A stretch of 64,000 nt of DNA from the NCBI RefSeq assembly GCF_051304405.1, contig NZ_JBPPGG010000003.1, forward strand, positions 124,001 to 188,000, read 5' to 3'. Position numbers and translations under genes: made by a program. Source of the stretch: Pedomonas sp051304405 (lineage in GTDB: Bacteria > Pseudomonadota > Alphaproteobacteria > Sphingomonadales > Sphingomonadaceae). Positions 25,127-34,487 of this stretch are shown here, piece by piece. Each line of letters starts with the position of its first letter. Positions within the stretch are counted from its first letter, which is position 1. The notes beneath the pieces were generated by a model. That model ran no database searches, was not told where the DNA came from, and was given only the letters and a program-made list of their open reading frames with translations.

Positions 25127-27937
25127 TCAGTTCAGCGAGTAGCGCAGACCGATCGCGAAGGTGCGGCCCGGCAGGCTGTTGCCGAAGTTGGTGGTCTCCG
25201 GGCTGCCCGAACCATCGAAGTAGTAGTAGGACTGATAGATTTCGTTGGTCAGGTTGACCGCATCGAACGTCAGCGCCAGGCGGTTGTTGACGTTGTAGGT
25301 CAACTGGGCATCGAGGCTCTTTTCCGCGCGGCGCCAGATGCCGATCGGACCGGCGAACTGCGGCGCCTCGTTGTTGTTGAGGAAGTCATCGCGCCAGACA
25401 TACGACACGCGGGCGCCGATCGGGCCGCGCTCGTAGGCGAGCGTGATGTTGTACGACACATCCGACACGCCGAAGAAGTCAGACGAGGACTCGCCGATGA
25501 TCTCGCCCAGCTCGTTGGTCTGCGGCACGTTCTGCTTGGTGTCGAGCAGGGTCAGGCTTCCCTGGATACCGAGGCCGTTGAGGATACCCGGCAGCTCGGG
25601 GAAGTAGACCATGCCCAGTTCCGCGCCCTTCATGGTGCCGTTGGACGCGTTCATCGGCAGGGTCACGATGAAGCGGGTCGCATCGTACCGCGGATCGTGC
25701 ATCTCGCGGACCTGACGCAGCGGCACCACCAGACCGTCGATCTTGCGGCGGAACAGCGTTGCGTAGATGGCGCTGTCCTTGGCGAAGTACCACTCGACGC
25801 CGATGTCGATGTTCTTCGAGCGGGTCGGCTCCAGATCCGGGTTGCCGCCCGAGCCCGTGCCGTAGCCGATGTTGGTCAGGTCATCCACGTAGAGGATGAA
25901 CGGATTGAGATCGACGAAGTTCGGGCGACGGATGGTCTCGCCGTAGTTGAAGCGGACGCGCAGCTTGTCGGTGATGTCATAGCGCACGGTCACGCTCGGC
26001 AGGAACTCGGTGACCTTCTTGGACGCATCGTCCGTGCCGCCCTCGCTCGCCCGGTTGAAGAACTCCATGTCGGTCTTGATGTGAACGACACGGCCGCCGA
26101 CCTGCACGAACAGCGGACGGCCGAACACATCGTGCTCCGCCTCCGCCTGGAGGTAGGCGGCGGTGGTCACTTCGTCGATGTCGAAGTTCTTGGTGATCGC
26201 CAGCTGATCGCTCAGCAGGAGATTCGGATTGACGCTGCGGTACAGGCGGCGGAAGTCGTCGGCGTGGTCCCACAGGTAGGAGCCATCCGCCACCACCCAC
26301 GAGGACGGGACATTCGCCTTGCCGTCGAAGAAGTTCTTGTTCTTGTGGAACAGGCCGTCGTCGAAGTCCGACAGCGGACGGCCGAGAACGCCCGCATCCT
26401 GATCCCGCTGGCCTTCGCTCGCGGAGCGGATGTCGTGACGCAGACCGAAGCTCAGACGGGAGAGCAGGCCACCATCGAAGGTGTAGTCGCCATCGACCGA
26501 GAAGGTGACCGCCTCGCCTTTGCGCTCGACGCCGTTGTCGTAGAACTGCGCCAGGGTCCAGGCCGACGGATCGGCCAGCAGGTCGTTGTTGCCGAACTGC
26601 CAGGACGGCAGACCACCATGGGCGTTGAAATCGACATCAATCGACTCCGCCACGCGCTCGGTGCGCAGGGCGATGAAGTCGCTCTTGAACTTGCTGGTCT
26701 GGTACGACAGGTCCGCCGTCAGCTCGAAATTGTCGCCGAAATTCCACTTGCCGTTCAGGGCGTAGACGAAGCTGTCGGTTTTCTGCTTCGTGTAGTCGCC
26801 GCTGTTGAAGCCGTAGATATCGCGGACGTGGCGCTTCTTGATGAGGTTGGTATCCGGGTACAGCTCGATGGTGTCAGCCGGATTGGGGCCCAGGTTGCCC
26901 CACCAGTCCACAAAGGTGAAGTGGAGGTTGTTGAAGGTCTTGTTGCGGAAGCCGCTGTAGAAGAACTCGAAGGTGTAAACCGCATCCGAGTTCGGGCTGT
27001 ATTGCAGGGCCAGGTTGACCGCCGGGCGCGTGCGCGTGCCGGTGAAGTCGGAAGCGAACATGGCGTCGCGCGACAGCAGGTACGGCGTGCCGTCCTCAAG
27101 CGTCGAGCCCGGCTTCATGGGCAGGCCGTGGTTGGTGCCGACCGGCCAGCCGTCGAACAGGCGCTCCAGCGGCACCTTGCCCGCCGGCGGATTGTCGGCC
27201 GTCGCGAACGGCACGATCGCGCCCGAGGTGATGCTCTGGTCGCGGAAGCGGGTGCGCTCGAAGCTGACGTTCAGCAGGGCGCCGAATTCGCCGGCGCTGG
27301 TCTCCCAGCGGTCGCTGATGAGGGCGCTGACGTTGGGGTTAATCTTGTCCGCCTGCTCGTGATAAATGCCGCGCGCGGCAGCGGTGATGGCGAATCCGTT
27401 GAAGTCGAACGGACGGTGGGTGAACACGTCGATCTGACCGGCAATGCCGCTTTCGATCTGCTCGGCGGCGCGGGTCTTGTACACGTCGATTCGGCGCACC
27501 AGGTTGGCCGGAATATCGGCCAGCGCGAAATTCTGGCCCGACGCGGTGAAGATGTTGCGGCCGTTCCAGGTGGTGTTCACGTCCTCGAGACCGCGGATGA
27601 ACACGCGGCCCACCTGACCGCCTGCACGGTCGGTCACCTGCACGCCGGCGATGCGCTGCAGCGCCTCGACCACGTTGTTGTCCGGCAGCTTGCCCACGTC
27701 TTCCGCGATGATCGATTCGACGATCTGCGTGGCGTTGCGCTTGACGCCAAGGCTGCCCACCATGGACGCGCGAACGCCGGTGACGATGATGGTGTCCATC
27801 TCCATGGACTCAGAGTCGGTGGCAACGGCGGTTTCCGCGCGCGCGGCGTCCGATTCCTGCGCCATCGCCGGAGATGCGACCACTCCCAGAAGCAGAGCGG
27901 ACGCAGATAGATACAATTTGGCCCTTACAAATCTCAT
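25127..27937 (-). CDS. TonB-dependent receptor, TonB-Xanth-Caul type, for arabino-oligosaccharides
   Basis: 936-residue outer-membrane transporter. The signal peptide ends near SPAMAQE; TonB-box-like MDTIIVTGVRASMVGSL follows, then the plug with EDVGKLPDNNVVEALQRI, VFIRGLEDVNTTWNGR and YKTRAAEQIESGIAGQID, which are marks of the Xanthomonas/Caulobacter carbohydrate receptor group. The barrel ends GLRYSLN rather than in Phe. Given the neighbouring arabinanase and arabinofuranosidase, arabino-oligosaccharides are the likely cargo. Its promoter region carries two copies of the locus motif and is shared with the divergent dehydrogenase operon. Confidence 0.92.
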   Translation of the reverse strand: MRFVRAKLYLSASALLLGVVASPAMAQESDAARAETAVATDSESMEMDTIIVTGVRASMVGSLGVKRNATQIVESIIAEDVGKLPDNNVVEALQRIAGVQVTDRAGGQVGRVFIRGLEDVNTTWNGRNIFTASGQNFALADIPANLVRRIDVYKTRAAEQIESGIAGQIDVFTHRPFDFNGFAITAAARGIYHEQADKINPNVSALISDRWETSAGEFGALLNVSFERTRFRDQSITSGAIVPFATADNPPAGKVPLERLFDGWPVGTNHGLPMKPGSTLEDGTPYLLSRDAMFASDFTGTRTRPAVNLALQYSPNSDAVYTFEFFYSGFRNKTFNNLHFTFVDWWGNLGPNPADTIELYPDTNLIKKRHVRDIYGFNSGDYTKQKTDSFVYALNGKWNFGDNFELTADLSYQTSKFKSDFIALRTERVAESIDVDFNAHGGLPSWQFGNNDLLADPSAWTLAQFYDNGVERKGEAVTFSVDGDYTFDGGLLSRLSFGLRHDIRSASEGQRDQDAGVLGRPLSDFDDGLFHKNKNFFDGKANVPSSWVVADGSYLWDHADDFRRLYRSVNPNLLLSDQLAITKNFDIDEVTTAAYLQAEAEHDVFGRPLFVQVGGRVVHIKTDMEFFNRASEGGTDDASKKVTEFLPSVTVRYDITDKLRVRFNYGETIRRPNFVDLNPFILYVDDLTNIGYGTGSGGNPDLEPTRSKNIDIGVEWYFAKDSAIYATLFRRKIDGLVVPLRQVREMHDPRYDATRFIVTLPMNASNGTMKGAELGMVYFPELPGILNGLGIQGSLTLLDTKQNVPQTNELGEIIGESSSDFFGVSDVSYNITLAYERGPIGARVSYVWRDDFLNNNEAPQFAGPIGIWRRAEKSLDAQLTYNVNNRLALTFDAVNLTNEIYQSYYYFDGSGSPETTNFGNSLPGRTFAIGLRYSLN

Positions 27938-27991
27938 GAAAAGCCTCCCCTAGACAAAGCGTGCCTGTCCTCCGGGCGGATGCCCGGGCCG

Positions 27992-28008
27992 GCATTAACT
28001 CAGACAAT
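27992..28008 (+). promoter_or_regulatory. Arabinose-locus operator candidate, copy 2
   Basis: GCATTAACTCAGACAAT. With the following TTGTAATGAG it forms a dyad (CTCA-n-ACAA facing TTGT-nn-TGAG). It lies between the divergent TonB receptor and semialdehyde dehydrogenase genes. Confidence 0.7.
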
Positions 28009-28042
28009 ATGCTTGTAATGAGCAAACGGGCAAGCTATTTTC

Positions 28043-28059
28043 GCATTAACTCATACAAT
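28043..28059 (+). promoter_or_regulatory. Arabinose-locus operator candidate, copy 3
   Basis: GCATTAACTCATACAAT, differing from copy 2 at one base. A further half-site TATACAATTT follows at 28071. Its place 95-111 bases before the dehydrogenase start fits a role in regulating that operon. Confidence 0.7.
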
Positions 28060-28153
28060 TTCAAAAACCGTATACAATTTTGGGGCGACCCGGCCGCATG
28101 GCTCTGGTATTCGAGCAGGGTTTCGCTTCACTCAAACAGAGAGAGAGAGTACC

Positions 28154-29728
28154 ATGGCACTGACAGGCGAATTGTTCATCGCTGGGCAAAGGCGCAGCTC
28201 CACGGAGACCTTCAAGGCGATTGATCCCTCCACTGGCGAGCATCTTCCCACCGAATTCAGCATCGCCACGGTTGCCGACGTGGAAGAAGCGTGCCGTGCC
28301 GCCGAAGCCGCCTTCATCGAGATGCGCGGCATCAGCCATGAGCGCCGCGCGGGTCTCCTCGAGGCGATTGCGGATGCCATCATGGAGCTGGGCGACGAAC
28401 TGCTCGAGCGCGCCAACAAGGAAACCGGCCTGCCGCTGGCCCGCCTGACCGGCGAGCGCGGCCGCACCGTCGGCCAGCTGCGCCTGTTCGCCGCCGAAAT
28501 CCGCTCCGGCGGCTGGCAGGGCATTCGCATTGATCCGGCGATGCCGGAGCGCACCCCGATGCCGCGCTCCGACCTGCGTCTGCGGAAGGTGCCGCTCGGC
28601 CCGGTGGCCGTGTTCGGCGCCAGCAACTTCCCCCTCGCCTTCTCGGTCGCCGGTGGCGACACCGCCTCCGCGCTGGCGGCCGGCTGCCCGGTCGTGGTGA
28701 AGGGCCACTCGGCGCACCCGGGCACCTCGGAGCTGGTGGCCTCCGCCATCACCAGGGCCGTGGCCGCGACCGGCTTCCCGGCGGGCACCTTCTCCCTCGT
28801 CAACGGCCCGGGCAACCTGCTGGGCACCGCGCTCGTGGCCAACCCGGTCATCCAGGCGGTGGGCTTCACCGGCTCGCGCGGCGGCGGCCTCGCCCTCATG
28901 AAGGTGGCGAGCGAGCGCCCGGTGCCGATTCCGGTCTATGCGGAAATGAGCAGCATCAACCCGATTCTGCTGTTCCCGGCGGCGCTGGCGGCCCGCGCCG
29001 AGGATCTCGGCCGCGCCTTCGTCGGCTCGCTGACCATGGGTGCCGGCCAGTTCTGCACCAACCCGGGTCTGGTGCTGGCCGTTGACGGGCCGGATCTGGA
29101 GCGCTTCATCGCCGCGGCCGCCGAGGCCGTGTCCGCCGCTCCCGCCGCGACCATGCTGACGCCGGGAATCTACAAGGCCTACTGCACGGGCGTTGACCAG
29201 CTCTCCTCCAACAGCAAGGTGAAGCTGGTGGCGCGCGGCCAGGCCGGCGGCACCAACGCCTGCCAGGCGGCCCTGTTCACCATCGCGGCGGAAGACTTCC
29301 TGCAGGACGAAAGCGCTGCCCAGGAAGTGTTCGGTGCGTCGTCGGTGGTGGTGCGCTGCGCCGACTTCCAGCAGCTCATCAAGGTGCTCGGCCACATGGA
29401 AGGCCAGCTCACCGCCAGCCTGCACTTCGACGAGGCCGACCACGGCGCTGTCGCCCAGGTGGTGCCAGTGCTGGAGCGTCTGGCGGGCCGTCTGGTCGCC
29501 AACGGCTGGCCGACGGGCGTCGAGGTGTGCCACGCCATGGTTCACGGCGGTCCGTTCCCGTCCACCTCGGACGGCCGCACCACCTCGGTCGGCACCCTCG
29601 CCATCGAGCGCTTCCTGCGCCCGGTCTGCTATCAGGATTTCCCGAACGGTCTGCTGCCGGAGGTTCTCCGCGACGGCAATCTGGCGGGTGTCCCCCATCG
29701 TCTGGACGGCGTCTACAAGGTCGGCTGA
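28154..29728 (+). CDS. Alpha-ketoglutarate semialdehyde dehydrogenase
   Basis: 524-residue NAD(P)-dependent aldehyde dehydrogenase that oxidises 2,5-dioxopentanoate to 2-oxoglutarate, the last step of the non-phosphorylative pentose route. The general base is Glu264 (YAEMSSINP) and the nucleophile Cys301 (GAGQFCTNPG); the cofactor region is FGASNFPLAFSVAGGD. The AEMSSINP form and length match the KGSADH group of Azospirillum and similar bacteria rather than betaine-aldehyde enzymes. It is first gene of a four-gene operon with AraD1, arabinose dehydrogenase and GH51. Confidence 0.92.
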   Translation: MALTGELFIAGQRRSSTETFKAIDPSTGEHLPTEFSIATVADVEEACRAAEAAFIEMRGISHERRAGLLEAIADAIMELGDELLERANKETGLPLARLTGERGRTVGQLRLFAAEIRSGGWQGIRIDPAMPERTPMPRSDLRLRKVPLGPVAVFGASNFPLAFSVAGGDTASALAAGCPVVVKGHSAHPGTSELVASAITRAVAATGFPAGTFSLVNGPGNLLGTALVANPVIQAVGFTGSRGGGLALMKVASERPVPIPVYAEMSSINPILLFPAALAARAEDLGRAFVGSLTMGAGQFCTNPGLVLAVDGPDLERFIAAAAEAVSAAPAATMLTPGIYKAYCTGVDQLSSNSKVKLVARGQAGGTNACQAALFTIAAEDFLQDESAAQEVFGASSVVVRCADFQQLIKVLGHMEGQLTASLHFDEADHGAVAQVVPVLERLAGRLVANGWPTGVEVCHAMVHGGPFPSTSDGRTTSVGTLAIERFLRPVCYQDFPNGLLPEVLRDGNLAGVPHRLDGVYKVG

Positions 29729-29784
29729 TCCAGTGCGCACCCATCAACCCTCAAAACCAAGTGTAGAGTAAGGGGAGAAGAACC

Positions 29785-30771
29785 GTGAAGCTGGTTCAGT
29801 TACGGGCCCAGGACGGCACGCGTCTCGTTGCCGCAGTGGACAATGACGGCGTTGCGCGCCGTATCGAAGGCGCCACCAGCACCTATGCGCTGGCGCTTGA
29901 AGTCATCAATGCAGGCACGAAGCTGGCCGATGTCGTGGCCGCCCGCCTGACCAGCGACGTGGTGGATCTTGAAGCAGCAGCCGCCGAAGGGCGGCTGCTG
30001 CCCCCGATCGATCATGAAGACCCCGCCCACCTGCACCTCACCGGCACCGGCCTCACCCACCTGGGCTCGGCCGAGGGCCGCGACAAGATGCACAAGGCCG
30101 CCGCAGGCGACGCCGTGACCGATTCCATGCGCATGTTCCTCATGGGCGTCGAGGGCGGCAAGCCGGAGGGCGGCAAGCCGGGCGTGCAGCCGGAGTGGTT
30201 CTACAAGGGCAACGGCAACGCCATGGTGGCCTCCGGCCAGGATCTGGTCTCCCCCAGCTTCGCGCTCGATGGCAGCGAGGAACCGGAGATCGCCGGCATC
30301 TACATCATCGACCAGACCGGCACCCCGCGCCGCCTCGGCTTCGCGCTGGCCAACGAGTTCTCGGACCACGTGACCGAACGCGGCAACTATCTGTGGCTGG
30401 CTCACTCCAAGCTGCGCCCGGCCGCCATCGGTGCGGAGCTGCTGGTGGGCGCCCTGCCCGAGGACGTGCGCGGCACCAGCCGCATCGTGCGCAACGGCGA
30501 GGTCATCTGGGAAAAGCCGTTCCTCTCGGGCGAAGCGAACATGTCCCACTCCATCGCCAACCTGGAGCACCACCACTTCAAGTACGGGCTGTTCCGCCAG
30601 CCGGGCGACGTGCACATCCACTTCTTCGGCACGGCCACCCTGTCGTTCGCCGATGGCGTCACGGTGCAGGAAGGCGACGTGTTCGAGATTTCCGCCGAGC
30701 CCTTCAGCCTCACGCTGCGTAACCGCCTCTCCGTTGCAAAGCCGGAGACGGTGACCGTGAAGGAGCTGTAA
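29785..30771 (+). CDS. AraD1/GguC-like FAH-fold protein, probable 2-keto-3-deoxy-L-arabonate dehydratase
   Basis: 328 residues of the fumarylacetoacetate hydrolase superfamily. The C-terminal half has the metal-site features EPEIAGIYIIDQTG and GFALANEFSDHVTER, with LAHSKLRPAAIGAELLVG typical of AraD1/GguC proteins. In sugar-acid operons such proteins replace the DapA-type AraD and dehydrate L-2-keto-3-deoxyarabonate to alpha-ketoglutarate semialdehyde, which the upstream dehydrogenase uses. The start is GTG preceded by AGGGGAG. The function is inferred from family and position. Confidence 0.85.
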   Translation: MKLVQLRAQDGTRLVAAVDNDGVARRIEGATSTYALALEVINAGTKLADVVAARLTSDVVDLEAAAAEGRLLPPIDHEDPAHLHLTGTGLTHLGSAEGRDKMHKAAAGDAVTDSMRMFLMGVEGGKPEGGKPGVQPEWFYKGNGNAMVASGQDLVSPSFALDGSEEPEIAGIYIIDQTGTPRRLGFALANEFSDHVTERGNYLWLAHSKLRPAAIGAELLVGALPEDVRGTSRIVRNGEVIWEKPFLSGEANMSHSIANLEHHHFKYGLFRQPGDVHIHFFGTATLSFADGVTVQEGDVFEISAEPFSLTLRNRLSVAKPETVTVKEL

Positions 30772-30773
30772 GC

Positions 30774-31706
30774 ATGGCTCCCATCCGGATTGCGCTGGTC
30801 GGCATCGGCAAGATCGCCCGCGACCAGCATATCCCCGCCCTCGCCGCCAGCGAGGACTTCGAGCTGGTGGCGGCGGTGAGCCGCCATACCGGCCCGGAGG
30901 GCATCCCCCTGTTCCGCACCATCGATGACATGCTCGCTGCCGGAATCAAGGTGGACGCCGTCTCCCTGTGCACGCCGCCGGTCGGCCGCTATGCGCTGGC
31001 GCGCTCGGCCATTGCCGCCGGCCTGCACGTGATGCTGGAGAAGCCCCCGGCCGCCAGCGTGACCGAAGCGGAGGATCTGGCGAACGCCGCGCGCCGTCGC
31101 GGCGTCAGCCTCTACACCACCTGGCACACCCGCGCGGCCCCGGCGATCGAGCCGGCCCGCGCCTGGGTTGCGGAGCACAATGTGCGCGACGTGGTCATCA
31201 CCTGGCGCGAGGATGTGAAGAAATGGCATCCCGGCCAGGAATGGATCTGGGAGCCGGGCGGGCTCGGCGTGTTCGACCCGGGCATCAACGCCCTGTCGGC
31301 CATCACCCGCATCATGCCGGATGCGCTGCACCTGACCGACGCCGAGCTGTTCTTCCCGGCCAACCGCGCGGCGCCCATCGCCGCGCACCTGACCATGAGC
31401 GACGCCAACGGCACGCCGATCCGCGCCGAGTTCGACTGGCGCGAGGAAGGCCAGGACCGCTGGGACATCGACATCGTGGCGGACGGCGGCCGCCTTGCCC
31501 TCTCCAAGGGCGGCGCGCGCCTTGCCATCGGTGACAAGGTCTTCGTCGACGGCGGTGCCATCGATGCCGAATATCCGGGCCTTTACGCCCGGTTCGCGGA
31601 ACTGGTGCGCACGGGGCAAAGCGACGTGGATCTGGCGCCGTTCCGTCTGGTTGCCGACGCCTTCATGCTCGGCCGCCACACGACCATCGAGCCGTTCATC
31701 GAATAA
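30774..31706 (+). CDS. L-arabinose 1-dehydrogenase (Gfo/Idh/MocA family)
   Basis: 310 residues. N-terminal Rossmann fold with GIGKIARDQHIPAL; the catalytic Lys is in MLEKPPAAS. The segment WHPGQEWIWEPGGLGVFDPG is nearly the same as in the Azospirillum brasilense L-arabinose/D-galactose 1-dehydrogenase as I recall it. It oxidises L-arabinose to L-arabinono-1,4-lactone with NAD(P)+. The ATG follows the AraD1 stop by two bases, with AAGGAG inside the preceding codons, so the genes are tightly coupled. Confidence 0.92.
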   Translation: MAPIRIALVGIGKIARDQHIPALAASEDFELVAAVSRHTGPEGIPLFRTIDDMLAAGIKVDAVSLCTPPVGRYALARSAIAAGLHVMLEKPPAASVTEAEDLANAARRRGVSLYTTWHTRAAPAIEPARAWVAEHNVRDVVITWREDVKKWHPGQEWIWEPGGLGVFDPGINALSAITRIMPDALHLTDAELFFPANRAAPIAAHLTMSDANGTPIRAEFDWREEGQDRWDIDIVADGGRLALSKGGARLAIGDKVFVDGGAIDAEYPGLYARFAELVRTGQSDVDLAPFRLVADAFMLGRHTTIEPFIE

Positions 31707-31734
31707 AACGAAAAACAATCTGGGGAGAATAGCG

Positions 31735-33309
31735 GTGGGTATTACCACGAAATTCAAGACCGTCGCGGGCGCCGCCGCGGCGGCCCTGGGCGTGTTTGCC
31801 CTGGCCAGCGCAGCCATGGCCCAAGGGAAGGCCGTGCCGGTGTCGGTTTCGGTCGATCCGGCCAAGACCGGCCCGGTCATCAACCGGGACATCTACGGCC
31901 AGTTCGCCGAACACCTCGGCCGCGGCATCTACGAAGGCATCTGGGTGGGCGAGAACTCGCCCATTCCCAACACCAAAGGCTATCGCAACGACGTTCTCGA
32001 GGCGCTGCGCAAGATCCGCGTGCCGGTCATCCGCTGGCCGGGCGGCTGCTTCGCCGACGAGTACAACTGGCGCGACGGCATCGGCCCGCGCGACAAGCGG
32101 CCGGTGCGGGTCAACACCCACTGGGGCGGCGTGACCGAGAACAACGAGTTCGGCACCCACGAATTCCTCGACTTCACCGAGCTGGTGGGGGCGGAAGCCT
32201 ACGTGGCCGGCAACATGGGCAGCGGCAGCCCGCGCGAGATGGCCGAATGGGTCGAATACATGACCTCGGACAGCCAGTCGTCGCTGGCCAATGAGCGCCG
32301 CGCCAACGGCCGCGAGAAGCCGTGGAAGATCAAATACTTCGGCATCGGCAACGAAAGCTGGGGCTGCGGCGGCAACATGCGTCCCGAATATTCGGCCGAC
32401 CTGCACCGCCGCTACCAGACCTTCGTGAAGGCGCCGCGCGAGAACCCGGTCATCAAGGTCGCCACCGGCGCCAACGTCGATGACTACATTTTCACCAAGG
32501 TGCTGATGGAGCGCGCCGCCCACACCATGGACGCCATCAGCCTGCACTACTACACCTTCACCCACAGCTGGGAGGAGAAGGGTCCGGCCACCGGCTTCAA
32601 CAAGGACGGCTGGGTCTCCACCCTGAAGAACGCCCTGCGCATGGACGAGCTGGTCACCAAGCACTCGGCCATCATGGACCAGTATGACCCGGAGAAGCGG
32701 GTCGGCCTGTTCGTGGACGAGTGGGGCACCTGGTTCGATCAGGAGCCGGGCTCGACCCCGGGCTTCCTCTACCAGCAGAACACGCTGCGTGACGCCCACG
32801 TGGCGGCGCTGACGCTCAACATCTTCCACCGCCACACCGACCGCGTGCGGATGGCGAATATCGCTCAGATGATCAACGTCCTCCAGGCGATGATCCTGAC
32901 CGACAAGGAAAAGATGATCCTGACGCCGACCTACCACGTGTTCGACATGTACGTGCCGTTCCAGGGTGCGACGCCGGTCGCGGCCCGGGTCGAGGCCGAG
33001 CCGTTCACCCATGGCGACACCACCCTGCCCCGCGTCGATGTCTCGGCCGCCCGCGACACCTCGGGCAAGCTGCACATCGCGCTGGTCAACCTGGACCCGG
33101 ACAAGCCGGCCCGCGTGACCACCGAGATCGCCGGCGTGAAGCCGCGCGCCGCCAAGGGCCGCGTGCTGACCGCCGACCGGATCGACGCGCACAACACCTT
33201 CGACAAGCCGAACACCATCCAGCCGGTGGCGTTCAGCGGCCGGGTCGAAGGCGGCAAGCTGGTCTTTGACCTGCCTGCCAAGGCCGTCGCCGTCGTGGCG
33301 GTCGACTAA
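31735..33309 (+). CDS. Exported GH51 alpha-N-arabinofuranosidase
   Basis: 524 residues from a GTG start that follows GGGGAG. A signal peptide (about 1-29, ASAAMAQ) makes it periplasmic or secreted, whereas many GH51 enzymes are cytosolic. It removes terminal alpha-L-arabinofuranosyl units from arabino-oligomers. Acid/base Glu207 is in GIGNESWGCGG and the nucleophile Glu329 in VDEWGTW. The C-terminal part is the usual beta-sandwich. As the last gene of the operon, it supplies free arabinose to the FucP-like porter and dehydrogenase. Confidence 0.94.
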   Translation: MGITTKFKTVAGAAAAALGVFALASAAMAQGKAVPVSVSVDPAKTGPVINRDIYGQFAEHLGRGIYEGIWVGENSPIPNTKGYRNDVLEALRKIRVPVIRWPGGCFADEYNWRDGIGPRDKRPVRVNTHWGGVTENNEFGTHEFLDFTELVGAEAYVAGNMGSGSPREMAEWVEYMTSDSQSSLANERRANGREKPWKIKYFGIGNESWGCGGNMRPEYSADLHRRYQTFVKAPRENPVIKVATGANVDDYIFTKVLMERAAHTMDAISLHYYTFTHSWEEKGPATGFNKDGWVSTLKNALRMDELVTKHSAIMDQYDPEKRVGLFVDEWGTWFDQEPGSTPGFLYQQNTLRDAHVAALTLNIFHRHTDRVRMANIAQMINVLQAMILTDKEKMILTPTYHVFDMYVPFQGATPVAARVEAEPFTHGDTTLPRVDVSAARDTSGKLHIALVNLDPDKPARVTTEIAGVKPRAAKGRVLTADRIDAHNTFDKPNTIQPVAFSGRVEGGKLVFDLPAKAVAVVAVD

Positions 33310-33325
33310 CGAAAGTATGCCCCCT

Positions 33326-33355
33326 GCGGGAGGAGCCGATCGCGGCTCCTCCCGC
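33326..33355. other. Strong hairpin after the arabinose operon
   Basis: 13-base-pair stem GCGGGAGGAGCCG / CGGCTCCTCCCGC with a 4-base loop, 16 bases past the GH51 stop. No T-tract follows, so it may end transcription weakly or protect the mRNA 3' end. Confidence 0.55.
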
Positions 33356-33403
33356 GCCCCTCAATCCCGAGGCCATTCGCCTCGCTTCTCTGCTCCAGAC
33401 CGA

Positions 33404-33433
33404 TACCGATCAGACGAGTACCGATCAGACGAG
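33404..33433. repeat. 15-base tandem duplication
   Basis: TACCGATCAGACGAG occurs twice in immediate succession, in the gap between the GH51 and IclR genes. Probably replication slippage. Confidence 0.7.
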
Positions 33434-33518
33434 CCGCCGCGCCGGTTCAGGACCAGCGGGCACGCACAGTGCAGGACTGCACCGGATTTTTGTGCGGATT
33501 AATTCTGGAACAATTCCG

Positions 33519-34328
33519 TCACCGGCGTGAGGGCGTCAGCCAGTTGCGGCAGAACTTCTGCTTCAGCTCCACCAGGCGCGTACCGTTGCGGTGAATTTCT
33601 TCGTCATTCACCTGGCCATGCAGGCGAATTGCCGAGATTCCATAGGACACGATGCCTTCGGCGTCTGCAAAGACCGTCGCCACCGTCGTCACCCCCGGCG
33701 CAAAATTGCTCTGGTCGACGGCATAGCCGGTGATGCGGCACTGCTCGACCTGGGCGCAATATTCCTCGAGGCTTATCGGCGATTGCCAGCGCAGGAGGCT
33801 GAACTCCCGCTCGATCTCCGCCCGGCTGAGGTTCATTTCCGCTGCAAACGCACGGCCGACCGCACCGATGAACATGGGCAGGCGCTGGCCGATCGGCATG
33901 TGAATCCGCATCATTCCGGGGTTTTCCACAAACCCCGCCAGCATGATCCTGCCGCTGGAAATGCGCCGCCAGAAACCGAGCGCGCAGCCGTAATGGTGTG
34001 CAAAATCCTCCAGCATCGGCCGGATCAGGGAAAATGTATTGCCCGGATCCAGCGCGCCGCGCGCCAGAAGAACGGCGGACGCACCCAACGAGTAGCACTT
34101 CGTCTCCGGGTTGAACTCGGCGAAGTCCTCTTCGCACAACTGTTTGAGAATCTTGAAGCAGGAGCTTGGCGCGAGGCCAAGCTCCCGTGCGATCGCGTTC
34201 ACGCCCATCGGGCGCGGCAGGGCCGACAGGAATCTCAGCAGGGCCAGCGTCTGGCTGACAGTGCCCGCTTTTTGCGGCGCTGCCGCATCGGCGGACACCT
34301 TCGACGATGTTCGACTGGATAACTGCAT
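33519..34328 (-). CDS. IclR-family transcriptional regulator
   Basis: 269 residues: a winged helix (TVSQTLALLRFLSALPRPMG and LGLAPSSCFKILKQLCE, about residues 23-66) and a C-terminal GAF-like effector domain (about 90-260). Such regulators often control aromatic or short-chain acid catabolism. It opens the catabolic island and faces the same way as the MDR gene upstream of it, 159 bases apart. The target is unknown. Confidence 0.88.
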   Translation of the reverse strand: MQLSSRTSSKVSADAAAPQKAGTVSQTLALLRFLSALPRPMGVNAIARELGLAPSSCFKILKQLCEEDFAEFNPETKCYSLGASAVLLARGALDPGNTFSLIRPMLEDFAHHYGCALGFWRRISSGRIMLAGFVENPGMMRIHMPIGQRLPMFIGAVGRAFAAEMNLSRAEIEREFSLLRWQSPISLEEYCAQVEQCRITGYAVDQSNFAPGVTTVATVFADAEGIVSYGISAIRLHGQVNDEEIHRNGTRLVELKQKFCRNWLTPSRR

Positions 34329-34487
34329 CGATTAAACCTGTTCCGGTGTTTGAATGCTGAGGCGATCGAGACCGGCTGGCACTGCCTCTCCAGTCTATAC
34401 ATCCCTACGTCGGACATAAACTCCCCCACCCCGCCGGAGTGCAATTGCGGAGCAGGAAGCCTGCCGTTACAGGATAGATTTGAACGT

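Noticed and set aside
25040..27910. 956-codon open frame opposite the TonB receptor
   Set aside because: No signal, motif or ribosome site; the minus-strand receptor has every expected domain.
33404..33433. 15-base tandem repeat as a start of a CRISPR or att site
   Set aside because: Only two copies, no spacers, no integrase or cas gene nearby.
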